Below are positions 35,017-43,500 of a DNA stretch of 64,000 nucleotides, piece after piece. The translations under genes and the position numbers were made by a program. The stretch lies in assembly GCA_946567425.1 (NCBI GenBank), contig CAMNXF010000001.1, forward strand, positions 1 through 64,000. Direction: 5' to 3'. This DNA is from an uncultured Clostridia bacterium (lineage in GTDB: Bacteria; Bacillota; Clostridia; Oscillospirales; Ruminococcaceae). Under the pieces are notes generated by a model. The model had not been told where the DNA came from, ran no database searches, and saw only the letters and a list, made by a program, of their open reading frames with translations. Within the stretch, counting starts at the first letter, position 1. The number at the start of each line of letters is the position of its first letter.

Positions 35017-35871
35017 CTAAAATTCCAAAGCCTCGCCGCCGCCCAGATACAGTATTCTGTCGCCGAGCATTTCGTCCATGATATCGAAACCGCGCAGTCC
35101 CGTGCAGTGGCAGGTGTAGACCTTTTCCGCGCCCGAGAGCTTTATCGCGCGCGACTGCGCGGTAATATACTCGGCGGAACAGTTGATCGACTTGGGATTG
35201 CTCCCCGCGAAATGAAACCCTCCGATGACCGCGAGTATTGGAATATCATGCCAGCGCCGCTGAACCGTCTCTAACATATTCGCCGCGCCGCAGTGGAAGC
35301 AGCCGCCGATAAGCACTAACCCGTCCGCCTTGCGCTTTTTCGGGAAGATGACCGCAAAGCTCTCGTCCGAAAAGTCAAACGGCTGCGGCTTTTTCTCTTC
35401 CTCGGAATTTACGAAATAGCTGCGGTCGGGATTGACGCTCTTTTCGTCGAAGTCCTCGCAGCTCGCCAGATAAAAGCCCTCGCATATCTCGGAAAAGCTG
35501 TTGAATAAAATCAGGTTGTCGGCGTACTTTTTAAAGAAACCTTTGCCCTGACCCACGGGCGTTTTAAACAGACCGTTTTTCTTAAACACCTCGCGCTTCG
35601 CCCCCGCGCGCAGATAGATCTCCGCCCGCGGATTGAGCTTCATGACCTGATCGATGCCGCCCGTATGCGCCAGATGACTGTGCGTAAGCACGACCGCGTC
35701 AATCTCGTTTATCGGCAGCCGCATACGCTTCGCGTTCTCGACCGCCTTTCCCGTAAGCCCGGTGTCGATAAGGTAATTTCTGCCGCCGTATTCAACAAAC
35801 AGCGACAAACCCTCCTCAAAAAACAGCTTGTCGTTAGCTGCCGTGTTTTCGATAAGACAAATTATCTTCAA
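35017..35871 (-). CDS. Metallo-beta-lactamase-fold hydrolase
   Basis: A 284-aa MBL-fold protein. The metal motif is THSHLAHTGG, where the family's HxHxDH has Ala in place of Asp; LIGGCFHCGAANML and GGFHFAGS supply the later histidines, and CHCTG a final one. The overall order (FVEYGGRNYLIDTGL, then GGIDQVMKL) matches the RfaP-synthase-like/DHPPP group of MBL proteins. The missing Asp may mean one metal or altered chemistry. I start at TTG 35871 after GGGGGA, because the track's longer start lies inside the serpin gene. It is last in the serpin operon, and its role there is unknown. Confidence 0.82.
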   Translation of the reverse strand: MKIICLIENTAANDKLFFEEGLSLFVEYGGRNYLIDTGLTGKAVENAKRMRLPINEIDAVVLTHSHLAHTGGIDQVMKLNPRAEIYLRAGAKREVFKKNGLFKTPVGQGKGFFKKYADNLILFNSFSEICEGFYLASCEDFDEKSVNPDRSYFVNSEEEKKPQPFDFSDESFAVIFPKKRKADGLVLIGGCFHCGAANMLETVQRRWHDIPILAVIGGFHFAGSNPKSINCSAEYITAQSRAIKLSGAEKVYTCHCTGLRGFDIMDEMLGDRILYLGGGEALEF

Positions 35872-35888
35872 AAAGCATTCCCCCGATT

Positions 35889-37232
35889 TTATGGATTTGT
35901 GACCTTGCCTAAAAATACTATCTGATTTTCCGTACTGTCGTAGATCATAAACGCGAACGGACGGTCGAGCGTGACTTCCCTTTTCTCGCGCTCCTCGGGC
36001 ATTGCGCACGTATCTGCCGTTATCACGGTTGCCGCAGCCGCCTTTGTTCCGTTTTCGTCAAGCTCCAGCTTGGTCTTTTGCAAAACGTCCGAAACGAACA
36101 TCGGCACATCCGAGATACCCGAAAGATCCGCCTTATAACGGTCAAAAATATCCGACAGCCCGAACGCTTTCAGCGCGTTTGTGAGCGGAATATCTGTCTC
36201 AAAATTCAGTCTCGGCATGCTCACACTAACATCGTATTGATAGCACTCGCTCTCGAGCAGAGACGGAATATCCAAGCTCTCGATAGTAAAACCGCCCGTC
36301 TCCTTCGGCAGTATACCGATAAACTCCAGCCCGTTCAGATAACCGCACCCGAAAGCCGTCGCCGCGTCGTTTTCGTAGTAATTATTGACGACATTATGCA
36401 TAAGCGGTATTTCCTTGGCCGAGCCGTCGGGCAGCGTAAACGGCTGCGTCATATTCTCGTATATCGACCACTCGTCTCGCCACGCCGATTCAAAGTATAT
36501 TGTGTTGATGAGCACCGCCGCGATATCGTCCGAATAGTCATCAAGTGCCTTCGGTATCATCCTGTGCGTTTTGTCGCTCACCCAGCCGTTTATCTCGCTG
36601 AGCGCCTTTTCCTTGTCGGCGAAGTCAAGATTGCGCACCTCCGCCTTGAACTTCTCCGCCAGAGTGTTCCCGTAATCCTCCTTGAACGGCAAATTCTTAT
36701 TCGCCCAAAACGAATTGGCGATCTCGAAAACGTTCTTCCAGCCGTCGCTATAATCCGAAACATAGTTGTAGCGGCTCTCGACTATCTGCATATAGCCGTT
36801 CGCAAAGTCCGAATAATTGTCCGTGCCTAGGTACTTGTCGAGCGCCTCTTTTGAAGCGCCGCCTGCGCCCTCGGCAAGCAGTCCGAGCGCCATATTCAGT
36901 GACAGCGGACTGAACATACTGTTCTCCTTGTCCCCGCTGATAACGTCGAACAGCTTCACGGAGGTCAGCATATTATCGGCGGTTATCTCAACAGGAGGAA
37001 TATCAACATTTTCAACGCTGCTGCCCACCTCGACGGTAGACTGCGAGCTGCTCTCCGTTGAGGACAAGCTTTCGGGTTCTGAGCCGCTCTGCAAACCGGT
37101 CGAATCGGTTGAACTTGTGGAACTGTCGGACGATTGTTCGCCGTTAGCCGTCGAGCCGCCGTTATCCGAGCACCCCGTCAACATTGCGACCGCAAGTAAA
37201 AACGCAAACGCGGAAATAATTCTTTTTTTCAT
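35889..37232 (-). CDS. Serpin lipoprotein A
   Basis: A secreted serine/cysteine protease inhibitor anchored by lipid: signal peptide with lipobox MLTGC, a 60-residue Ser/Thr-rich linker, then the serpin domain (MFSPLSLNMALGLLAEGA, NSFWANKNLPF, NTIYFESAWRDEW, LDRPFAFMIYDS). The hinge DENGTKAAAATV is small-residue rich, as needed for an inhibitory serpin. Counting from Glu as P17 places Cys at P1 (ITADTCAMP), unusual and only an estimate. ATG 37232 follows GGGGGGA; a GTG one codon earlier is possible. Third of three tandem serpins; the linker is longer than in the other two. Confidence 0.93.
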   Translation of the reverse strand: MKKRIISAFAFLLAVAMLTGCSDNGGSTANGEQSSDSSTSSTDSTGLQSGSEPESLSSTESSSQSTVEVGSSVENVDIPPVEITADNMLTSVKLFDVISGDKENSMFSPLSLNMALGLLAEGAGGASKEALDKYLGTDNYSDFANGYMQIVESRYNYVSDYSDGWKNVFEIANSFWANKNLPFKEDYGNTLAEKFKAEVRNLDFADKEKALSEINGWVSDKTHRMIPKALDDYSDDIAAVLINTIYFESAWRDEWSIYENMTQPFTLPDGSAKEIPLMHNVVNNYYENDAATAFGCGYLNGLEFIGILPKETGGFTIESLDIPSLLESECYQYDVSVSMPRLNFETDIPLTNALKAFGLSDIFDRYKADLSGISDVPMFVSDVLQKTKLELDENGTKAAAATVITADTCAMPEEREKREVTLDRPFAFMIYDSTENQIVFLGKVTNP

Positions 37233-37244
37233 CACTATCCCCCC

Positions 37245-38480
37245 TTAAGGCTCTGTTACCTTGCCCAGAAATACTATCTGATTTTCCTCGCTGTCGTAGA
37301 TCATAAACGCGAACGGACGGTCGAGAACGACCGTTCTCTTCTCGCGCGGCATACCCGCCCCCGCAGCAAGTTCAGCCGTTACAGCCGAGGCTCTTGTTCC
37401 GTATTCATCAAGCTCCAGACTTGTTTTTTGCAGAACGTCCGAAATATAAAGCGGAAAAGACGGAACGTTGGCAATACGCGTAAGGTCGACTTTATCGACA
37501 TCGAACAGCTCCGACAATCCCGCCGCCGAAAGCGCTTCCGTAAGCGGCAGATTTGTATCGAATTTCAATCTCGGCATACGTGCGTATACGTCGTAATCGT
37601 ATGTCTCGCTCTCCAACAGCGACGGAATATCAAGGCTTTCTACCGTAAAATCTCCCGTTTCTTTCGGCAGTATCCCGATAAAGTCCAGCCCGTTTTGGTA
37701 TCCGTATCTGAACGCGGTAGCCGCGTTATTCTCAAAGTAGCTGTAAACGTGCTGCCGCATAAGCGGAAGCTCCTTTGACGAGCCGTCAAGCATAGTGAAC
37801 GTTTCCTTGTCGTTTTCAACGACTGTCCACTCGCTGCCCCAGCGTGATTCAAAATATATCGTGTTAATAAGCACCGCCGCGATAATCTTCTCGTCATAAT
37901 CGCTGATTATAGACGGTATCATTTTATGCGTTTTTTCCTTGACCCAGCCGTTTATTTCTTTGAGCGTACCGTTTTTGTCAGCGAAGTCGATATTACGCAC
38001 CTCCGCGCCAAATTTCTGCGTTATATCACTCTTGTAGCTCTCGTTGAACGTAATATTCTTATTCGCCCAGAACGAATTGGCGATCTCAAAGACGTTCTTG
38101 TATTTGTCCTCGTAGCCCGAGGGAGCGTTGTAATCGCTGATAACTTTCATATAGCTTTCGGCGAACGCTCCGTAGTCGTCCGTACCAAGATACTTGTTAA
38201 GCGCCTCCTTTGAAGTACCACCCGCGCCCTCGGCGAGCAGTCCGAGCGCCATATTCAGCGACAGAGGACTGAACATACTGTTCGCCATGTCCTCGCTCAC
38301 CGCGTCAAAAACGCGTATCGAATTTTGAACATTGTCGTCTGTTATCTCGATTGGCGACAGCACTGTGAACTTTCTTTGTCCGATAACCATATCTCCCTCT
38401 TTCGAGCCTCTCTCCGAACAGCCCGTCAATATCGCGAACGCAAGCGAAATCGCAACCGCGGAAATAATTCTTTTTTTCAT
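37245..38480 (-). CDS. Serpin lipoprotein B
   Basis: The signal peptide ends in lipobox ILTGC, and the serpin domain follows after a short linker. Family landmarks are MFSPLSLNMALGLLAEGAGG, NSFWANKNITF, NTIYFESRWGSEW and VVLDRPFAFMIYDSEEN. The hinge DEYGTRASAVTAE is suitable for loop insertion; the count from P17 Glu puts Ala-Gly at P1-P1' (ELAAGAGMP), which would suit elastase- or subtilisin-like proteases (inference). ATG 38480 follows AAGGAGG; 12 bases separate its stop from serpin A. High identity to its two neighbours shows tandem duplication with change focused on the reactive loop. Confidence 0.94.
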   Translation of the reverse strand: MKKRIISAVAISLAFAILTGCSERGSKEGDMVIGQRKFTVLSPIEITDDNVQNSIRVFDAVSEDMANSMFSPLSLNMALGLLAEGAGGTSKEALNKYLGTDDYGAFAESYMKVISDYNAPSGYEDKYKNVFEIANSFWANKNITFNESYKSDITQKFGAEVRNIDFADKNGTLKEINGWVKEKTHKMIPSIISDYDEKIIAAVLINTIYFESRWGSEWTVVENDKETFTMLDGSSKELPLMRQHVYSYFENNAATAFRYGYQNGLDFIGILPKETGDFTVESLDIPSLLESETYDYDVYARMPRLKFDTNLPLTEALSAAGLSELFDVDKVDLTRIANVPSFPLYISDVLQKTSLELDEYGTRASAVTAELAAGAGMPREKRTVVLDRPFAFMIYDSEENQIVFLGKVTEP

Positions 38481-38492
38481 AGAAGTACCTCC

Positions 38493-39731
38493 TTACGGCT
38501 CAGTGACCTTGCCCATGAACACTATAAGCTCCTGTGCGGGGTCGTATATCACGAACGCAAACGGACGGTCAAGAAATACCTCTTTGCGTATTCTCAACTC
38601 CTCGGACGGGGCGGCACTGCCGTTCATCATTATCCCCGTAGCCGCGGCAGCCTTTGTCTTGTGTTCGTCAAGCTCCAGCCGCGTCTTTTGCAGAACGTCC
38701 GACACCCAAAGCTCCTCGTCGGACATACCCGAAAAGTCCGCTTTACCGCTATCGAATATCTCCGACAGCCCCGCCGCCGAAAGCGCATTGGCAAGCGGTA
38801 GCTCGGTATCGAACGTCAACTTCGGCATACGCGCGTAAACGTCGTAGTCGTAGGTCTCGCTCTCCAGCAGCGACGGAATATCCAGCCCCTCAAGCGTAAA
38901 TTCGCCCGTCTCTTTCGGCAGTATCCCGATAAACTCAAGCCCGCTCTTGTAACGGCTGCTGAAAGCGGTCGCCTTATCGTTCTCAAAGTACGCGCCGCCG
39001 CTGTTCCGCATAAGCGCAAGCTCCTTTACCGAGCCGTCGGGGAGGGTAAACTCGTCCTTGCGGTCGGCATCGTAATCCCAATCTTCTGTCCAAGCGCTCT
39101 CGAAATAAAAGGTGTTGACGAGTATCGCGGCGGTCCCGTCGGCAACATCATTGAGCATTCTCGGTATCATCTTATGGGTCTTGTCAGACACCCAGCGGTT
39201 GACCTCGCCGACCACCCTGCTCTTGTCGCCGAAGTCCATATTGCGTATCTCCGCGCCGAATTTCTGCTTCACCGCGTCCGTGTAGTCGCGCTTGAATGGG
39301 AAAGCGTCGTCGCCCCAGAACGAATTCGCGATCTCAAAATAATTCTCGTCCTTGCCGCCTTTGCCGTTGTAGTTTTCTTTCGCGAGCTTCATATAGCTCT
39401 CGGAGAACGCTCCATAATCGTCCGTGCCGAGATACTTACCGAGCACCTCTTTTGTGCTGCCCTCCGCGCCCTCGGCGAGCATTCCGAGCGCCATATTCAG
39501 CGACAGCGGACTGAACATACTGTTCGCCTTGTCCGCGCACACTGCGTCAAACAGCCGAACGGAATTAAGCACGTTGTCCTCCGTCACCTCGATAGGCGAC
39601 AGCATATTCCGCTCGCGAATGCCCGCGACCATTCCGCCGCTCCCGGTGTTTTCACCGCAATCGGTACTGCAAGCCGTAAGCGACAGCAGCGAAAGCGCCG
39701 CCGTCACTGCCGCGATAATACTCTTTTTCAT
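38493..39731 (-). CDS. Serpin lipoprotein C
   Basis: The first serpin of the cluster in the direction of transcription. Signal peptide with lipobox SLTAC, then the serpin domain (MFSPLSLNMALGMLAEGA, NSFWGDDAFPF, NTFYFESAWTEDW, FLDRPFAFVIYDP). In the hinge, DEHKTKAAAATG has Lys where the P15 Gly is normal, and the loop is several residues longer (IMMNGSAAPSEELRIRKE), so the estimated P1 is Ser. Start ATG 39731 follows GGGGG. The DtxR-type regulator gene ends 42 bases upstream, with no terminator seen between. Confidence 0.93.
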   Translation of the reverse strand: MKKSIIAAVTAALSLLSLTACSTDCGENTGSGGMVAGIRERNMLSPIEVTEDNVLNSVRLFDAVCADKANSMFSPLSLNMALGMLAEGAEGSTKEVLGKYLGTDDYGAFSESYMKLAKENYNGKGGKDENYFEIANSFWGDDAFPFKRDYTDAVKQKFGAEIRNMDFGDKSRVVGEVNRWVSDKTHKMIPRMLNDVADGTAAILVNTFYFESAWTEDWDYDADRKDEFTLPDGSVKELALMRNSGGAYFENDKATAFSSRYKSGLEFIGILPKETGEFTLEGLDIPSLLESETYDYDVYARMPKLTFDTELPLANALSAAGLSEIFDSGKADFSGMSDEELWVSDVLQKTRLELDEHKTKAAAATGIMMNGSAAPSEELRIRKEVFLDRPFAFVIYDPAQELIVFMGKVTEP

Positions 39732-39773
39732 TCGGTATACCCCCTTCATATATGGAAATACCGACAATAAGAG

Positions 39774-40163
39774 CTATTTCGGCATTCCCTCTCCGTGCTT
39801 ATGCACGTACTTCTTTATCGCCGCATAGCTCTCTGCGCTGAGGCAGTGCTCGATCCGGCACGCGTCCTCAGCCGCTATATCCTCGGGAACTCCCATTGAG
39901 GTAAGCCAGCTCGTAAACAGCAAATGCCGTTCGTAAACGCGCTCCGCGATCTCTCGCCCCGTTCTCGTAAGCGTGATATACCCGTTTTTGTCAACAGAGA
40001 TGCACCCCTCCTCGCGGAGGTTCTTCATTGCGACGCTCACCGACGGCTTAGAAAATTCCATTTCTGCGGCAATATCAACCGAGCGCACCTCGCCGTTGCG
40101 ATTATGCAAAATCAAAATCGTCTCAAGATAATCTTCCTTGGATTCAAAAATTCTGTCTTTCAT
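39774..40163 (-). CDS. DtxR/MntR-family metal-dependent regulator
   Basis: A 129-aa winged-helix regulator with a metal-binding dimer domain. Seen are ESKEDYLETIL, whose Asp and Glu match MntR D8 and E11, the helix-turn-helix FSKPSVSVAMKNLREEG, and EDACRIEHCLS, which matches the DtxR/MntR ligand stretch (Glu, Cys, Glu-His). There is no C-terminal SH3 domain, as in MntR. It would repress target promoters when Mn(II) or Fe(II) is bound. It is the first gene before three serpins and may control the operon, which would link protease defence to metal supply (inference). Confidence 0.87.
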   Translation of the reverse strand: MKDRIFESKEDYLETILILHNRNGEVRSVDIAAEMEFSKPSVSVAMKNLREEGCISVDKNGYITLTRTGREIAERVYERHLLFTSWLTSMGVPEDIAAEDACRIEHCLSAESYAAIKKYVHKHGEGMPK

Positions 40164-40201
40164 AGTTCCGCCTTTTCATAGATAGTCTTTTGCTTACACT
40201 T

Positions 40202-40230
40202 ATTGTACCACTTTTCAGCAAATTAGTCAA
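40202..40230 (-). promoter_or_regulatory. Sigma-A promoter of the regulator-serpin operon
   Basis: The reverse strand reads TTGACT, 17 nt, TACAAT, 39 bases before the regulator start codon. This is the only strong promoter seen upstream of the three serpins. Confidence 0.72.
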
Positions 40231-40274
40231 GTGTTGTCGGGATCGTTGTATGAAATCGGCGAATTGCGCTCTTG

Positions 40275-40435
40275 GAACTTGTTCTCATAGCCGCTCAACG
40301 CTTGTCTTGCAGCAAATTATTCCGATTACGTCGTCAAAACTCCTTGACGTACATAAAGTACGTCTGCGAACTTTTCCTCGTACTCGAGAAAATTTGCTTT
40401 GCAATCCGAGCATTTCGGGCTATGAGAACAAGTTC
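40275..40435. repeat. Long intergenic inverted-repeat element
   Basis: The ends are perfect 18-bp inverted repeats (GAACTTGTTCTCATAGCC and its complement). Inside, further paired pieces such as GACGTAC/GTACGTC and TTGCA..GCAAATT/AAATTTGC..TGCAA would let most of the 161 bases fold into one cruciform. It fills the otherwise gene-free gap between the regulator promoter and the ABC permease gene; it resembles a non-coding MITE or REP-like element. Confidence 0.75.
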
Positions 40436-40540
40436 TTACAACTAAAACCCGATAACTTACGAAAATGCTGCACAAATATGCAGTTTTTTAAAAAATTTCG
40501 CGCCGCTTTCTTCAATTCACGGAAAGCGGCGCGTAACGCA

Positions 40541-43500
40541 TTATTCCACCGACTTTAAGGATTCAACCATGCTTATTTTTTTCAGAACCCTTGTCATTAT
40601 CAGATTAACGATCAGCGAAAACGCCACGGTCACGAGCAGCGCCCAGATATAGCTCGGAAAATGAATACTTCGCCCGAACATTACCTCGTCAATCTCCGCC
40701 GTCTGAATGACGAACATACAAAGCGCGTACCCGAGAAACAGCCCTACAAAGCCGCCCATTACCGACAAAACGATATTTTCGCGAAACACATAGCTCGAGA
40801 CCTCCGCGTCATAAAAGCCGAGAACCTTAAGCGTCGCAATCTCCCGAATGCGTTCGGTAATGTTTACGTTTGTGAGATTATACAGCACCACAAACGCCAG
40901 CGCCGCCGCCGAGACGATAAGCACCACCGTCACAAGGTCCATAATTTGCAGCGTATCATTCACGCTTGACAGAGAACTTGCGTTCATGATGACGGCAAGA
41001 ACGTTTTCATTTTTAAGGACGTGCTCCGTAAAGCTGTTCTGTACGTCCTTGTCGCGGGAGATCCCGTTGTCAAAATACAACATATTGTAGTACGGTTCGC
41101 CGCCGAAAACCTCCTTGTACAAGTCCTCGGCAATGTACAGGTAGTGGCTTGTGTATTGCTCGGTAATGCCTGCTATTTTCACCTTTCTGTTTACACCGTC
41201 GCTCACCTGAACCGTTATCTCATCGCCCACGCCCGCGTTCAGCAGCTTTGCCGCTTTTTCGGTGATCACTGCGCCGCCGTTCAGCGTCAGCTTTTCACGC
41301 GAAACGCGCTCGTGCAGATCGACAAACGTTTCAAACAGTTCCACGTTCTCCACAGCGGTAACATACACCTGAACGCTGTTCCCCGAAAATTCCGTGCCGT
41401 ATTGCTTTATCAGCGCACGGGTGTATTTTGTGTTCCCGTCATAATCGAGAAGAGTATCGTAAATGCTGTTCAGCTCTGAAGGCTTTATTTCGTCATCGAA
41501 CGCAAGATAGCCGCTGTATTTGTATATCTGATTATATTGCAGGTCAACTATATCGGTAATCGAATTTTTCAGTCCGAAGCCCGTCAGCGAAAGCGCCGTG
41601 CAGCCCGCAATGCCGACAATCGTCATAAACATTCTGCGCTTGTAGCGGAACAGATTACGTCCGCTCACCTTTGCGAAGAAATTCATATTGTTCCATAGGA
41701 ACGGTATTCGCTCGATAAGCACGCGCTTTCCCGCCTTGGGAGCCTTTGGTCTCATAAGCGACGCAGGAGTTTCCTGCAAAGCCTTGTTGCAGCTGAAGAA
41801 CACCGTAGCCGCAATAGCAAGAACCATAGAGCCTATCGATACTATCATATTTTCGGGAGTGAACAGGTAGTGTATATCGGTGATTATGTACATCATCGAA
41901 TACGCGTACACGATAACGCTCGGGAAAAGGAAGCAGCCGCCAATCGCACCGATAATTCCTCCCGCCGCCGCGCCCGATACCGCGTACGTCATATAGTGCC
42001 GCATGATCGCGCTGTTCGAGTAGCCGAGAGCTTTCAGCGTTCCGACCTGAGTTCGCTGTTCCTCGACCATTCTTGACATGGTCGTAAGGCAGACCAATCC
42101 CGCAACCAGCAAAAAGAACACCGGAAAGATCGCCGCTATCTTGTTGATACGCTCAGAATTTGAGTCGTATTCTGCGTAGCCCGTGTTGTCGTCGCGCTTG
42201 AAGATATACCACTCTGCGTTGCCGATGTCGGATATCTTCTCTTTCGCGTCCACGATTTTTTTCTCCGCGTCTGCTATCTCCCTATTGAATGTATATACAC
42301 CGTCCTCGTAGTCGCGCAGACCATCCTCGTATTTCCTCTTCGCGTCCTCGATCTCGATAAGCCCTTGCTCGTACTGATCGACGCCGTCATCGAGTTCGCC
42401 GCGCTTTTCGTTGAGCGTGAGCATACCCTCGTAATATTGCTTCTCGCCGTCTTCTATCTTGGCAAGACCGTCGGTGTACTGCTCCAGACCGTCCAGATAT
42501 TCCCGCAGACCCTCGTCATATTCACGTCTGCCGTCTGCGAGCAACTCCGCGTTTTTAATGTATTCCGCGAGGCCTTCCTCATACTGCGCCTTGCCCTCTT
42601 CGAACGTTTTCCTGCCCTCGTCAAGCTGCTGCTGTCCGTCCTCGAGCTGTTTTTCGCCGTCCGCAAGCTGTTTCAGACCGTCGTCGATCTGTTTCTGCGC
42701 CTCCGCAAGCTGAGCCTCTCCGTCCGCGATCTTCTCCTCGTTTACAGCAATCTCCCGCTCGCCCGCCTCCAGTTGAGCCAGTGCGTTGTCAAGTTGCGTC
42801 TTGCCCTCGTCAAGCTGCGTTTTCATCTGCGCCAACGCATCGCGCGAAGCCTGTATCGCCTGCTGCATAACGGTCAGCCATTCGCTGTCGGGATTTTCCG
42901 CCGCAAATTTCTCATACTCCTCCTCCGCTCTGCTGAACAGCTCGGCGGCTTGCTCGTACTGCTCCAGACCTGTTTCGTATTCTTCCAGACCGCTGCGGTA
43001 TTGCTCCCAACCGTTTGCAATCTCCACTTTCGCAAGCTCTATCTGATTTTTTCCGTCCTCAAGCTCCGCCTTGTTTTTGTCTATTTCCGCTTGACCGTCT
43101 TCGAGCAGCTTACGGTTCTTTTCGATCTCTGTGCGGGAATCGTCCAGCAGCTTTTGCGAATCTTCGATCTCCTTTTGCGACTCGTCAATCTGAACCTTGG
43201 CTTCATCGAGCGTTTTCTTTCCGTCCGCGAGCTGCCGTTCGCCATCCTCTATCTCCTTTAACGCGTCCTCTAACTGTTTCTTCGCGTCGTCGAGCGTCGG
43301 TTTGTTTTCGGCAAGCTCGCGCTTACCATCCTCTATTTCCTTTTTTGCGTCGGCAAGTTCCTTTTCCGCATCAGCAAGCTGAACCTTTCCGTCCGCGATA
43401 TCGTCCTTTGCTTCTTGAAGTTCGCGTTCGCCGTCCTCGATCTGCTGCTTTGCGTCGTCAAGCTGCTTCTTCGCGTCGTCAAGCTCCTTTTGCCCGTCCG

